DNA of 64,000 nucleotides from Bombus terrestris (lineage: Eukaryota; Arthropoda; Insecta; Hymenoptera; Apidae), in assembly GCF_910591885.1 (NCBI RefSeq), contig NC_063272.1:565001-629000 (forward strand). Direction: 5' to 3'. Shown in pieces: positions 34,701-49,900 of this stretch. Position 1 is the stretch's first letter; each line of letters begins with the position of its first letter. A program made the translations under genes and the position numbers. The notes under the pieces are model-generated. The model searched no databases. It was given only the letters and a program-made list of their open reading frames with translations, and had not been told where the DNA came from.

Positions 34701-37700
34701 GCCGCAAATAGCCACTTTCCGACGCTTTGGGGCTTCTATTGGAACCGTGCAAAGAGGTGAATAATTGTGTTACTTCGGTTCCTCTTTCTCGTTCTATCTC
34801 GTCTTTCATTTCTTTCGCTCGGTACACGCCACGCGACCCCACGTAACGTCATTATCCCATTAGTCCACGACATTACGAGGCTACGGTTCCTCTCCTTTGC
34901 TCGTCGAGAGAGAAACGATACTCCGCGCTATAACAACGTTTCAACCCGTCCACCTAACAACAGGGCGCCGGTTAATTTTATTTACCGATTGAACGAAGAT
35001 CGCGTTCAAAATTAAATCGCGTTCATTAATCATGTTACGCGATACTGTAACGTATCGGCGATAACGATCACGTCCTCCAACGAGCCTCAATTCTCGGGAA
35101 AAAGAAAACGATTCGATTACTCGATCGCGTTCCTGGTAATCATCGCGCGAGTCGTAACCATCGTAATCAGTGCTTTACAATGGTGCCGACAGTGCTTTAC
35201 AACCTTTGTAAATCAATGCGATCGATGAACATTAACTAATAAGGGCAATGTTTATTGTTCGATTTCATATTGAATTGAATTGAATTTTTAAAGTTAACCG
35301 GAAATTTGAAGGTCCAGTTAGATCGCTGTCCTCCTCGATTCTAAATACGAAGAGCAAAACGTAATGGTGAATTGTACTTTGTATGTTTAAGGTGTCAGAT
35401 TTTTCTGCGATGATGAAATAAGGTAACAGGGCACAATCATATGAATTGCGCTCCAACAGGTGCCGGGTATCGAGTTCACCAGAGCACCTGATGAAGTACA
35501 ATTAATATGCAGCCTCCACGGTTCTTCCCACCTCCCCTTTCGTTTCTTTCATCTTCTTTTTTCTTTGCTGCCTTCTTCATTTCCTCTCCTCAAACTTGGC
35601 TGTACCTGAATATTGCAGCGAAAAAAGCGTCGATCCGGTTTCGCCGCAGCGCGCGCTACTTCAGGTACCTGACTGACTCGAAATTGGCACAGCCTGAAGT
35701 ACCCGAGTAACGCGCGTTGCGAGCGACACGTAGTCGCATTTCCTCTGGCTCTGAACCATCCTGTCGAATAAATTGCACGACCGTAGCGCCACGTCGTGAC
35801 GGCGTGTTCTGCATTCTGAACTAAAGGCTGGAGCGCATGCAAGAAACGTTAACGAGTGTTCGATCGGTATGGGAAGTCTGAAAGAAATAAGTGGAGAAGC
35901 AGTAAGGTATATAGGTGTTACGATTTATGAGGTGGTTCGTTATTGTTCGTTCAACAAAATGGTAATGTATAAACGTTAGAGGGTATTTCGTTTTGTTCGC
36001 AAACAGCAGGTAGTCGTAAAAACTTCCTTTGATTCGGAAGACCGATAATAAATTCTTTTCCCAAACACCGATTCACATTCACAGAAAGCGACAAAATAGT
36101 ATAAAAGATCGACAGCAAATCGAAATTCCGAAAAACTCTACCGGCTGGTATACAGGATTTGTCGAGAAAGGGAAACTCGACGGGCAGATGCACCATTGTA
36201 ACAAGTAGGTAGATCTCGGGAATTTTTTCTACGTGACGTGACGTGACCTGAAAGGTGCATCGAGATATCTCCTTGGGTTTCACTCCGAGCTAGCACCGTT
36301 GAATACATTCTTGAAATTCCGTCCGAACAGACCGATAAAAGATATACATCTGAGAAAGCGGTTAGCAAACGTTTGAGAACGATACAGGTTACCTGGATAT
36401 ACATATTTACTTTTACAAGGAAAATAAGGATTCTACAGCATCAATGAAATTACATTAGCAAGTTTTTCATCGTGCGTGCAGGTTCTCAACTGAATCTAGC
36501 GTGTATTTATCCATATATTCGTAATCCATATATATCCATAAAGGTTAGAATTCGGTCGACATTCGATTTCCAATGAGAGCTATTATGGTTGACATGGCCG
36601 TTACGCATTGGCACGTCATTACTTCACGTTACTTGTCATTACATATGCTATTCCAGTTAATCTGTCCCGTAAATAAACCGTCTAACAACAGTAACGTTGG
36701 AAATACCCCTGCCTATCATCGAAAAAGAGAAAAACGCTTCAACGATACATATAGAGAAACGATTAAAGTTCAGATTCTCGGGGCAGAACTTTAATTATTC
36801 GCTGTTCGTTACATATTGACGCTCGATCACTCTGATTTCTCTTCTCGCGGCCGTTGCACAACGTTACACACTTTTATATCCGCGTACCGTGCTAGGTTCT
36901 GCGTCTCCAATACGAATTATACCTCAACTACGATCTTCCACTACGACGACCGGCGATTCAACCTTGTCACGTAAATGCCACCGCCTAGTAACACTATATT
37001 CGATGCTTGAACTCACATCACCTGCCACGGCGAAACATCTCTTGCGAGTCAATACTCGGAAACGATCGATAAATTCATGAAGATTCGAAGCAACCGATAA
37101 AGCGGAGACGCCCGAATCGATAATTTGCACAAATTTTACCACTTTTCAAATTCGTAATACGCAACACGTTCCAACGTATCTTCATGAAGTGAAACAACTG
37201 TCGGTTCCAGCACCAGATCAGCGGAATCTCTCTTCACCGTTCAAAAGTCCGTTTCGCGAATAAAAAAAAAAAAAAAAAGAACGCAAAGGAACGAAAAATG
37301 CGAAGTAAGTCGAAAGCCAATTTGACGAGTAAGTGTCACGAAATGTAGACGATAAGCTATTCCGAATCGGACGAACGGTAATATTCGTGGAGCAGCAGTT
37401 CGTTCGCAGTGGCCGACGCATCGTGACATTGAAACTCCTACACTCGTTGGTGGAGGTAAAGGAAAGTCTCCCCTCTCGCTCCATCTCGGATCCTCTTTCC
37501 TGTTCTTCGTCGACGAGTGACGATAATAGGCCGGGAAACGTCGACGATCGCGGGGCAAGGAGTGAGGGGTGAGGACTTCGATGAATCAAAGCGAAGGAGC
37601 CAGACAGAGGGTGGGAGGGAAGAAAGAAGAGAACCGCGACAGCGTTGGATCGAGATAAGGGGAAAGGATCGAATGGATTGCGGAGTGTATGGAGGGGATG

Positions 37701-39527
37701 GAAGAGGGCAAGGTTGCAGACGCCGACAACCAAGAAGGCAACCACGTTTGCCTCACTACACACAATAAGACGTGCAAATGTTCCTCTTTTTCTCTATAAA
37801 TTCTCTTCAAACTACTTTCCTTTATCTCACTATTTATCATATGACTAATATATGACTCGATACGAACAATGATAAGTATCTTGTGACCGATAGCAACGCT
37901 TTGCTTTAACGAGAAAGATAAAAACGTTTGTAATGACCCAGAGGTAAATGAAATCTGTTGGCATCTACCTAGTCGCATATACACGAATAAACTGCATTAC
38001 CAACTTCTACATTCAGGACATTTTGTTCCGTTTGACCTCTCGTTCCCCCAACCGCCAAATCCCAAGTTGTCCTCCAGCGCTGCCAACGTATTCCGAAGTT
38101 CTCGCCGATAGTCAACATCGACTTAACACAGTCGTATAAAATGTAAATGTGTTCGCTTTGTGCCTTACAACCAGAAAGTTCTTACAAGAAGTCGCACACG
38201 CATTCCACCGGTAGACTCTCGTCTAATCCAGACTACAGCTAAGCGGCAACTTCAAATAATAACGTTGTCGTGATGTTTTCGATTAGTATAGGTAGTACAA
38301 GAAAGTCGTAGCTGCTCCGAGGTACTCGATATAAATTGCGGTATTATTCCTCACGATGGGTTATTTCAAAGATAGTCATCGGACCTTTGATTACCGATAT
38401 AGTCACGAACATTCTGCGCATAATTAGTATATTGCACCACCTGCATGTGTTGGACACGCAAATTTTTCTGAAGAATTTCTCAAGTCAGCGAATTTCTCCG
38501 GAACGAAAGGACACGCTATAATCCATCCCTTTCAACCACACGAAAATACCACTGGTTGTCGTTTGAATGCCTCGTTATTCGATAGAGAATGCATCGATCC
38601 ATTGTTAGCCAATTGAATGGCATTTCTGCAATCCCCGATTCGTGTCTCGGCTTCATCGATGCCAACAACGCCACCGCGCCGCCACTCCTTCCGACATTGT
38701 TACCGTATAACGTATACGCCACCGATAATCTCGAGTACCCAAACACGTTGTCGAATCTCCAGACTAGTGAATTCATATTTCGTGTCGCACAATTATTTCC
38801 CGTCGATCAAAGTACAGAACCGGTTGCAGCCTGTCCACGATAACCAGTACGATAGCCTCATTACAACATTCAATATCGATATCGAATCTTATACGTTTAC
38901 CTATACGTTTATGGAGCTTTCCTCTATCTATCGAACGCTTCCGGTGAAATTTATCGCACGTAACGCGTGAAGTCGAATTCCGATGACTGATAAAGCAAAC
39001 TATTCGTGTTCGACGCGATCTTTACCGGAAATCTAGCGACAGGATCACGTAGATCTAAACAACGATTCTTCTACTCCACCCTATAGTATGTCTCTGCGCC
39101 ACGTAACGACTGTTAAGAAACTTCCGCTGTAAATCCGGTGGATGAGTCAAGATTCCATAGAAGAGACCAGCTCACACGCGATGATACGCATCCGAGAAAG
39201 CCGATGCACTCGCCCAACAGAGGCGGTCGTCGAGAATCGTGACTCATCTAATGGCAATGCGACTGTTTTCGCGAATCGTACTTTCTTACGTGTCTCGTTT
39301 GCCTGTTGCGCGTTTATCAATCAGCTCGTGTTCAGAGAAAACGTTGCGTAGTTCTTTGAATAAGCTGCTTCGATTTTGGACAACGTTTACTGATGTAACT
39401 CGAGACTGGAACAGTGGGAAATTCCATTATCCGAGTCCCCTTGCTCTTTATCAACTTCCGTTGGCACTTTAGAGGAAAAAAGCGACTGTATCGATTTTAA
39501 ACCTTGCCGTTACAATCGTTTACATTT

Positions 39528-39554
39528 TCGAAGTTCTTTGTAATAGAACTTCGA
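39528..39554. repeat. Perfect 10-bp inverted repeat with 7-nt loop
   Basis: TCGAAGTTCT and its exact reverse complement flank TTGTAAT. It is a short stem without extended pairing, so not a microRNA precursor. It may be a palindromic protein-binding site or chance. Confidence 0.6.
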
Positions 39555-42500
39555 TAATATTTTTTCCCCGAGGAATTCCTAACAGAAATGAAATAATATT
39601 CCTTTGGGTTTCCATCGGAGGTGATAAATGACGCTAAAACGTTTAATGCTACATTCTAAGCCATGTGCAAAGTCGAATAGGCAGTAGGCAGTTATCGCAT
39701 TTAATTTTGAATTTAACCGAATACAAAGTTCTCGTAGGGTAGAAGGGTTAATAGGAAACCAAGCATATCTAGTGGCTCGAGTTTCTTCCTTCTAGAATTT
39801 AGATAACCGTAACATGAATTTACAATGAAAAGTTTGCACGAGTAGCAGGACGAATTTTACATCGAATCCTAATTCCAAATCAATACCGACGTCTGACGTG
39901 CTAGAGAACAGGTTCCATTTGCCTTTCAAAAAAAAAACTAACATATTTAAAGTTAGAACAAGATTCTGATAAGATATTTGCATATTATCCACTCGAGATT
40001 TGAGCAAAGCTTATCAACGACAGCGAAACAAGGCTGATGAAAAGAATTTGTTATCTCTTTATTAGCGAATTCCATTGAATATCGTCGGGCGACATTAGAT
40101 AAAATCAATCGGAAAATCTTACATATTCCAATACGATTGTATTTTAATAATTCAGACGGGAATTCAGAGAAATGTTATAGGTGATACATTGGTGCTATTC
40201 CAATGGGAGGAACGCAGATGTATGTTTCAGAACGTAGAAAAGGAGATAAAAAAAATGTTGGCAGAAAGTTAAAAATAGCCGTTCTCTCCTAGTGCTTCTT
40301 TCCGTGCACACGTCGTCCTCCGTGCTTCACTCGAGCTTCTTCCAGCCTACGAGCTATCCCCTCAAATATGGCAGAGATACATCGCGAATCGGCGATTATT
40401 ATTATTTCTTTTAAGCTAGCGTGTAAAGTGGAGTATAAGTCGGAAGTAAAATGAAGACGGCGCAGGGTGGATGCCACGTAGCGACGTTAAATTTTAAAAC
40501 GTCAAACGAAGAGAAGCAACGTTTAACGAGAGAGTGGTCTCGAGTAGTTTTATCGTTCTGCCGTCTTTGTCTGTTCCCTCTTCGGTTCCACGAGAACCTC
40601 TGCGCGTCAAGCCGCATTCTTTGAGAATTACACCCGATGAAAAATTAGCAAGCCACGATGGCAATAGCAGTAACAGCATTAAACAGAGGAAACGTGTTTC
40701 TTGCTTCAGCGTTCACGCGTCAAAAACTCGGGGATCGAACGATCCCACGATAAACGCGTCCGTACTTACATCGAGAACAGAATCGAAGTCGACGATTTTG
40801 CACATGCAAAGACGATGACGATTCTTTCACTACGAACACTGTAGCTCGATCTGTCGCACAGTAGGGAGGCGAACAGGGCATTCACCAAGCGAACCGTGTC
40901 TCTAATTACATTCGAACCAATGTACGAAATCGGTTAATTTCGAGACGATGAGTCAGCCAACATAAAGAAGTAGACGAAGAGAAGACGATTCACCCAAGAG
41001 AGAATCCACTGTGGCGCGATGACTCCGAATCCACACTTACACCGACGACGAAGAGAGGACAGACATATACATACAAGCGCGCGCGGGCAAACGATACAAC
41101 ACATAGGCAGAGAATTTACGCGACAGCGAGAAGCGAGGGGTCTCGTCTGCCCTTGAAAGTTTTCGTCTACGTGCCTGACCCTCTTTACCCGACACTGAAC
41201 TGAACTGTCCTTGACGGTCGGAATGGTTCAACGATAGCCAGCAGAAGCAAAGAGCAAACGACAGAGAAGACCTTAAACTAAACCTGCTCCCTCCCCCCAG
41301 GATAGTGGGGTCCTTAACGAAGCACAAGATGGATATGGAGGGGCGCAATCGAGACTAGTCGGCGCCACTGGACCATCCTGTACGGATGGACGCCCATAGC
41401 CGATTGTTCTCTGATCTTACGAATTTCAAGGACGTCTACACGAACCGGCTACGAGAAAAAGATCGAGGAACCCTCTTTCCTTTCTTTTACTCTAAACTAA
41501 TCTATCTTCCCGTTTCTACTTCTTTCTTTCTTACAACACGATGGTTGACGTCATCAAGTTCGCATACCATTTCCGCTCGTTTCGTCCAGACGGAGTCTAC
41601 GCGCCTATCGAGACCGCAGAAAAATATTCGAGACAACGGCGGCGAATCGCTTATCTTGTTTTCGACGATTTTCGTCTAATCTTCGAGTGCGAAATTCTTT
41701 TACGTACTAAAATAAGGCATGCAAAATTTTGAACCTATCTCCGTTTTTAACTTTGATCTATGAAATCAGCAAATTATTCCGATCTATAAAACCTAGGGTA
41801 ACCCTATCGCAATAACATTCCAATTAGATGTTCCTTGGAAACTCGTTTCATCTATGTGCATCCTGATCGCGTTGGTTACGATCAGCTTCTCTGTAGGAGG
41901 GGAGCGTATTCCAAGTACACGACACGCATGTACGAGAAAGAATGTAATTCGAACAAAGAAATGCGTTTTATTCTGGTCGTGCTGTATATCGTTGTCTCGC
42001 ATTCTTAGGAAAGTTACGCATCTGGACGAGCTTGATACCAGTAGAGTCGCTCAATTGGCTCCCGCAACGTCTATTTGAATAACTTCTGACGCGATGGGGA
42101 CACAAGAGAATTGATCGCGTAATCGTTTAAATACCGAAATCGTATAACCGTTAAAAAGAATACAAAAGGAGCGAAAGATAATGTTAAAGGTTATTGCAAA
42201 AATTGCGCGACTTTCCTTTATTGCGCGAATTAACTTTATTCGAATAAAATGGAGTAGTAAGTAGTCTCACAGAAGAACGTGCTCCGTTTCCGGTTAAATA
42301 CTTTGCTTCGATAACGAGAATTCGCGACAGTACGGTGCGAGGGGCAATTGTAAAATCCTGAGATCAGCAATCTCGCCGAAACCGCGAATCGGTAGACCGC
42401 GAACGTCGAAAGCAGCTGCAGTACACTAGCCAGAAAAGAGACATACACACGTACACACACGAGATTGAGAGAAGGAGAGGTAAATGAACAGGCAGAAAGG

Positions 42501-45500
42501 TTCACTACAAACTGGAAGATTTCCCGATTACTACGGCTCGGTGTCCAGTAATATATAAAACGTGGTAGAGAGACACAGTAAGGAACGGTGTGTATCCACA
42601 TCAATACAGAAAGAAAGCGTGTATATGAATATACACAGAAGCAGATGTATGAACAGACAGACGGACAGAACGACCGACAGACAGAGATGGCAATGTTCGG
42701 GAAACGAGCGAGTAGAGGGGGGGTGCAGACAGGGGCGGGGCACATCGCGGAGGGCCCCGCGCTCGAGGGAAGGAGGTAGGAGGTAGGACGGAGAAGGGTG
42801 CCTAGCAACAGTCCTGCCGGCAGCCGGGCAGAGCAGCGTGATTAAATAAAACCAGCGTCGGGCACGGCGACCCACCAGGCGTTGACATCAGCGCGCACAT
42901 GTACGAGAGGCCTTTTCGAGTACTCGTTAAAGATAGAGAGAGAAACTCACGCACGAGTCTCTCTACGCACCGACACATCGATTATAGGCATCGTTGGTGT
43001 TGGGTATATACCACGAGGCTGTCCCGGTACCGAACGCACGCCTTCGAACCGGCGAATTCCCTCGGCCCACATGACTCGCCGGCTGTCGGCCGCCGGCTGC
43101 CGCCTGCCTGCTTCCCTGCCTGCCTTTCTTCACCGGCTGCTGCTCCGTCTCCAGCTTTCGGTTCGCCAACATCAATATGAGCCACAACTTTCTTCGTTTT
43201 TCCTTCGCTTTTCTTTCGTGACACATTCACCGAAATTCCAATCCCGATTTTTCTCGTTCAGGAAAATAAAATTGCGAACGAGTTATACGAAAAGTCATTT
43301 ATGGAGGTGCGAGACATGAAGCGACACCAGCATGATAAAATAATCTTTTTTAATGCTCTGCCAGCCTGAAGTTACCGAACGTAAAAGAGATAAATGAGAG
43401 GATTCAAAGAGTTATTTAAAGTTTGACTTTGATAATGACGCAAGTGAGTCGCATGATTGGTGCGAACGTCGAATCAAATGATGTTCCTAATATGGAAATC
43501 GTCGAATTGCGCGATCTATAAATATCGGCAAAATATTGATTTTCCAATGAAAAAGATAATATGTACACGGTACTTGTCGGCTCTTTTATTTGAGTAGTAG
43601 CGAAGTGTCAAAGTTACGGAATTATGTGCCTAAGATGTTTTGACAAAAGTCTAACTTATTCGGCTGTTCAATCTTACAAAACTTCGCGTTTTATCGTGAT
43701 GAATACCCTTACATGTGTCAATTAGTTAACCACTGTAACAAAGTTATGCCACGTATCAAAAACATCGTTTGCTTTCGTTTCAAACTCGAACAACCAGTGT
43801 TTCTACATTTTTTCGCTTTCGTGGTTTATTTCTTACGTTTAAACGTTACTAGCTTAAGAGATATCGTCAAGAAGATAACCGGAGGCAAACATTAAAAAAT
43901 TCGACGTAGACGTATAAATGTATCAAGTTATACGCTTTGCAAAAAAAACGTATCAATATGCTACTAAGTACATATTGACACTTGCAATAACACTGCTGCA
44001 ACGAAGAGATATTGTTGATTATTCCGATTTTTCAGTTACAACTATCGTTATTATTACAATTCGAAAAATTGAAATTTTCACATTCAGGAAAAGTAGTGAT
44101 CATACATATAAAAAAAAAATGTATTATAGAGTTCGTTGATTTAAGAAATTATCAAGATAAATTACAAAGTTCTTAACAACGGAAAATAAAGCTCGATTAA
44201 TAAATAATAATGAGATAGAGCTCATGTTACCAGAAAGGATCTTAATGTTTTTCGGAAATTGCGTACAAGCGGTTAAGAAAGTTCGGGACGTTCGAATATT
44301 TTCCCGTCACACATAAATTTTAATACATTATATTTTCAGACTTCTCAGAGATTGATATACTTTAACAGGCACATTTAGCGTATTAGTTTACCGAGAACTG
44401 AATTCGTATCCACCACCAACGATTAAAGATCTTACGCATGCACAAAAACATACGTTAATATAGACAAAAGCATAAAGTTTTGACTGAAAAAAGAATGTAA
44501 AATAATATAGACGAAAAACTGGTTTGTATTTCATATTTTTATCTTAAGTGTCTTGCTTTTCTGCTAAATTTAAAGTAGTTACGTAAAATCAATACAATAT
44601 TCGTGCTGTATGTTAGAACGAAGAACACAAGTGGTTCAAGTTTTCAACGAATAGCAAAGGGGAGTAGTGTTAAGAGGAAACGACCGTTAAGTGGTATGGC
44701 GAATAATCATGCAGTAAAATAGTTCTTTGTACGCGTTACTATCGGACAGTCCCCTTTCTGTATTTTACTTTTTCTTTTTTTAAAACATCATATCAAATCA
44801 CATGTTTTTAATTCTAAAAAAAGAAAAGAAAAGAAAAAAGGAAGATTCCCGGTCGTACCATATTTCTTCTCTTCCTTTGCCGTTATAACAGAGTTCTAAA
44901 TTTTAGAGGTTAAAGAAAAGTAAAAAAAAACAAGAAGGAAACAAATAAAAAAAACAAGCTTACAGTTTGAACATGAATTAACGTAACGCGATTAATTCTA
45001 AAAATAGACGACGACCTATCGTGTACACAAAGGAAAAAAGAAAAACATAATGATTCATCTTCGAACATACTAGAAAGTCAAGAATACTTTGTAAAATATA
45101 TGATCGAAAGACGTACGTTTAATCGTTGAAGTTGGTTCCTTAAATAGTTAGCCGATTCATGTTAACGGTTTTCGTGACGCTTGAGCGGTACACTATCGCG
45201 AGAGTTGGTTGGTATCAAAGAGCCTCGAAAATCGCAAGCTCGTAACAATGAAATGAGTAAAGCGAAAACAAGCGAACAATTTACCTGACTGATGTGCATG
45301 TGTTTGTCTCTTCCGGTGAACAGCGAAAACGAGGTTAGCCGACAGGGTAATCGGCTGCGCACCACTATTACGTGACGTTTCCTCGTTTCTTTTCGCCACA
45401 TCGATCGCCATTTCTTCTATCGAATTCCGGTCGACATCACCAAAAAAAAAAACTGTTGAAACACTGTTGTCCCTCGAGGTCTCGAAATCGAAAGATCGCT

Positions 45501-46976
45501 TTCGGAATTCGGAATGCGGCGTAAACCAGCATAAAAGCCGGCACGCGTGACAGGCGCGACTGCAAATTATTTTCGACGCGACTTTTACCCCCGGTACTAA
45601 AAGATCCGTTTCTCGTCATTTCTTTTTTTTTTTTTTTTTGTGATTATCATTGCTTTTTCCTTTCTCTTTACTTCTTTTCAAAGTACATATTACACCATCT
45701 GTGGAAATCATAACGAACAACTTTCCACGAAAATTCCCATCGAATTGATCTTCCGGCACGTAAACGTATGACAACCGACCATCTTCGTATTTTTTTCAAT
45801 CTTTCTCTAACATTCATACTATTTCAATTAAAATGAAAGTAGTAGAAGAAGGAAAAGAAGAAGAATAGAACCGAAAGGGAGCACGTTTCTGGCAACAGAA
45901 TCAAAATCATCAGGAATCAGTGGGGATCAACTTGCGAAATTCCAAATTACAGACTTATACAAAGATACCGACGTCTTTCAAGCTCTCACTCTCTATCTCA
46001 CGCAACACGCTCTCTATCTCGTTCATGGCCGGTGGAAATGGCCGCGTTTTAACACGTCACCAAACACTCGACAATTCGCTCGCATACCGACATACGTGGC
46101 AACGAATGATACGCACTTACGGATTCATGGTTGGGTAGACTTTCGAAGAAGATGCTCATCAATGGTATGAAACACGTTACGAAGGGAAACTGACAGACTG
46201 GTTATTTGGAGAATAAACGAGACAAAAGAAAAAAGGAACCGTACGTGCAGAAAGAAGAATACGAAAATTGAGAAAAAGTACGCGAAATAATAGACGGACG
46301 ACAAATAGAGAGAAACAACTAGCGAGGATAGAATCGGTGGACGGTGATGCAGAAGAATCTCCGATTGGAGAGCGGACGCAGAACGATGTGCGAAAATACC
46401 TCTTTCACGAACAGCCGGCGACGAACTGGCCGATTGGCCGTTGCACGGGGCGCAAAACTGCCGGTCTCGCAGCGCGCCGCTACTACCCGTCCTGCACGAT
46501 GTAGACCCCACTAGGCGGCCCGATCCTAGACGAGTGCGCACGAGGCCGATCGGAGCTAGCCGAATTCGACCGGAAGCCCACCGTACCGAGAACCGCCGAA
46601 GCGCGTCGAACCTTTGTACTTTCCGCCCATCTCATCGGGAATTCCTGTCGGAATCGCCACGGTCGATCCTTTATCCGTGCGTGCAAGTCACAGCCCAGCC
46701 TTTACGAATGTCTAAGTATCGCGGGACCACCGACCCGCGGGATCTATCAACATTTAGCGCTTCAGCTTCTCTTCCGAAATCATGGAACATCCTTGCACGC
46801 CGAAACTAACTGCCACTTGCCTACAGACCGCTACCATATTTCAAATAATTTTGAATGTACCAGTTTAGACCAAAACTGCAATCTTTCGATTGATTTTTGC
46901 GAGGTTAAACGTCAGATCTCTAATAATATATTTTCGCCGTTCATCGCATTAAAATCTTTAAAATCGAACATTTTAA

Positions 46977-46995
46977 AGCGACACATCGTGTCGCT
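46977..46995. repeat. Short perfect hairpin, AGCGACAC arms
   Basis: Eight-bp perfect arms around ATC, in the gene-poor interval. No flanking feature indicates a role. Confidence 0.55.
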
Positions 46996-49900
46996 CGAAT
47001 TTCATTTCCACGTGAATAGGAAGGCGTAGGAAATGTTTCTATTTGTTGGCAAAACTATCGATCAAGGAAATTGTTGCAGCGGAACGCTCACACTCGAGGG
47101 CTTCGTTTCGTCACGACACTAATGCCTCGATATTCCAAAGACTCTGCAGTATACGTGTACGGATATATGCACATAGTCTTTAGACGTATTATTACGCGAT
47201 CTTGTGCAATTGGAAGCGCCCGGCGCCAGCCTCTTTCTTGCCTCATAGAAATTGCAATGCTCGCAAAGTAATACCACCGTATCATCGTTTCGATATTACT
47301 TCACCCTTTCTATATCTCGGGGAAGATTGCGCGTCCAATTATCAGAGAGCTTTTAAAGTGTTCCGAGATCGAAGGTAAATGAAAATGTATGCGATGGACG
47401 GGCGAATAATATAAAACTCCTTTCGACACAAAGAGAAGAGGAGAGAGGGAGGGGATAGGAGCGGCTCTTTAAAGAGTCGCGGGAAATCAAAACGTTTTCA
47501 TTGAATATCAATTAATAAATCAGCCAATCGACCTGACGGGATTTTTAGTTTACAACACGAACCGGTTTCGTACAAAGGAACTCTTTTGTCTCGTTATGCA
47601 GCACGCGACGATCGAGACCTTAAAAGCCTTATATTTATTCGTGCAACTGAATTCATTTAGCGATAAAACTTTACGACCACGCGTTTACAGCTGTCCACTC
47701 AGAAACATCGAGTGACTACGAAAGTATAGGATACCAGAGATCCACTTTCAGAGAATTTCAAAGGAAATCGATAATCTAGGATGTGATTGTGGACAGAGAA
47801 TGGTCGCGAATATAAATGCAACGGCGGTGGAAGGAAGATTAATCTCGAGTTGATTTTAAAGCTGTTAATTATTAAACGTGAACAAAATTATCACAATTAC
47901 GAGATGCCATGATATTTTCGTTAGGAAAGATAGAAGTTGCATGGTTCTGTTAGCACAGCTACTAGCAAGTAAAAGTATTGCAAGCATTGGCGAAGAAAGT
48001 TCCGACGAATTTCGAGGGATTCTTCGAATAAGATGTAAAAAGCACTAGCAGTTAAAATCGCGAAAACCATGAAAAATCTTCACCGTTAGTTCGAACGTGT
48101 CTAAATTCTCGTTCTCGCAGGAGTGAGAAGAAAATAAAAAAGCTAGCGAGGTCCGACAGGACTGCATGTAATTTCATTTGGATCCGGTGGACGTCGCAAT
48201 TTGAGAAACCAGGTGGTATCGTTTGATGTGCATGGACTGCGGCAGTAGAATTGCAGAGATGGCTGGTGATGGAGGACGAACCAGTGGGGTGTCGAGGGGA
48301 GGGGGTGAGGATGACTGGAGGCAGATAGGCGACAAGGGGATGGGCCTGCAGTGGGGACGGACGGAAAGAGAAGTATCGAGAGAAAGCGAGAAAGGGATAA
48401 AGGGATAACGAGGAGGAAGAAAGAAAGGGAATCGAGAGAAACACACGCAGGCTAGATGGAGAGAACGATCATTTCCCGTGGAAGGGGAACGTGGGAGAGA
48501 AGGAGGGAGGGAGAGACTGGGTCCTTCACCCGACGAACGAACCGAACGAATAGCTCGTCGCGGGTGCTGCTGCTTGCGTTTTGCTTGCCGCTGGACTGCT
48601 TGGCTGCCAGTCTACTTCGAACGATTATTATCGTACTGATCTGGCACAATGCATGAAACATTACATGCAACGTTCGTACTGCCGTTATCCAGCTTTCGAC
48701 ACCGTACATGCACTATCACCATCGCGAATCAACCACTGCGTTCTCGCTCGTGAAGCTTTCAAGCTCAGCTTCTCCTTAACACCTGTGTCGTCTTTCGGAG
48801 AAGAACCATATCCTCCGACCGAGGTGTCAGTTAGTAATTACTAGACAGGTCGCGATAATATACCAGTAAGAGAGTATCGTGTGAATACTCTGCAGAGATC
48901 AGATATTCATACGAGTCCTTTGGAGCTCGATAACATTCTACGTTCGTTAGGTGTCGGACAGTCAGATGAAAATACGAATAATTGTCGCCGGACGAGAGAC
49001 GCGATACGAGAACGAGAGACAAGTTCTATATTCTGAGAAACGATCGGACTCCTAAAAAATTAACGACTTATACAAACATGTCGGTACACGCGTCCATATT
49101 CGTGAACGATAGGTCTTACAACGTGCTTATAGAACCCGGCGAGGGTAAAGCTGTCGCGAAAGAGATACCGAACGTTTTCTATGGACGATTCTCGTGCGAG
49201 CAATACCGTCACCGAGCCCGGCTCTACGTGTACTATCGCTGTCTTTCCCTCTTAAGGACGGCATTCGTTAAACTACAAGGATACATCTCATCGTGGAACG
49301 GTCTGTGTACACCGAGCGTATCTAGAAATATTTTGTTCGACCATTCTGCCGACGATTTATATAGGAAAAGGTAGCATATTTATGCGTACCTATATCCTCA
49401 CGATGAATGCAATCTTCTAGAATTTTAACAAGAGGAAGTGTCAGTGAAACGTCCATTAACTTTGTATGTCGACGACTAGGAATGATATCGGAAAAGCCGT
49501 AAAAAACCATGCAAACCCGATGTTATTGTTATGCTAGCCCGATTCAATGCTTTATTCATCGATGATTCACCATCGCAGTAATGAAATCAACTATCTCCGA
49601 ACACAGGCCGAAAACATCTGGATACGGCCCGGTTGAAATAACGTACAAACCCAAATGTCCCTTTCGATCGTTAGCTATTACCCTATCACTCTGCCGAAAC
49701 AATAACAAGTCGAATGGAAATTGCATATCGACGACTGATCAAACGTAGGCCACATCTACCTCCCTCGTGCGGAACACAAACGTGAACGAGGCCCCATTGC
49801 TCTTTGATCGCGCTTCTAGGTCGATTTTCCAGTAAATAGGTTCAAAAGGAACTCGGTCCAATCTCGTTGATTGCTTAATGGCAAATCAAAGCTGATTTGT

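Noticed and set aside
37586..37984. 132-codon minus-strand frame opposite plus-strand frames
   Set aside because: Complement of a GA-rich stretch; Ser/Pro/Leu composition is a by-product.
42236..42875. Cys-, Pro- and Ser-rich minus-strand frames, at first glance like a secreted peptide
   Set aside because: Cysteine spacing is irregular, there is no clear signal peptide with a cleavage site, and the opposite strand is an AC/GAC-rich tract that explains the composition.
46977..46995. Possible microRNA or structural RNA hairpin
   Set aside because: The stem is only 8 bp; flanks do not pair, so it is far short of a precursor hairpin.
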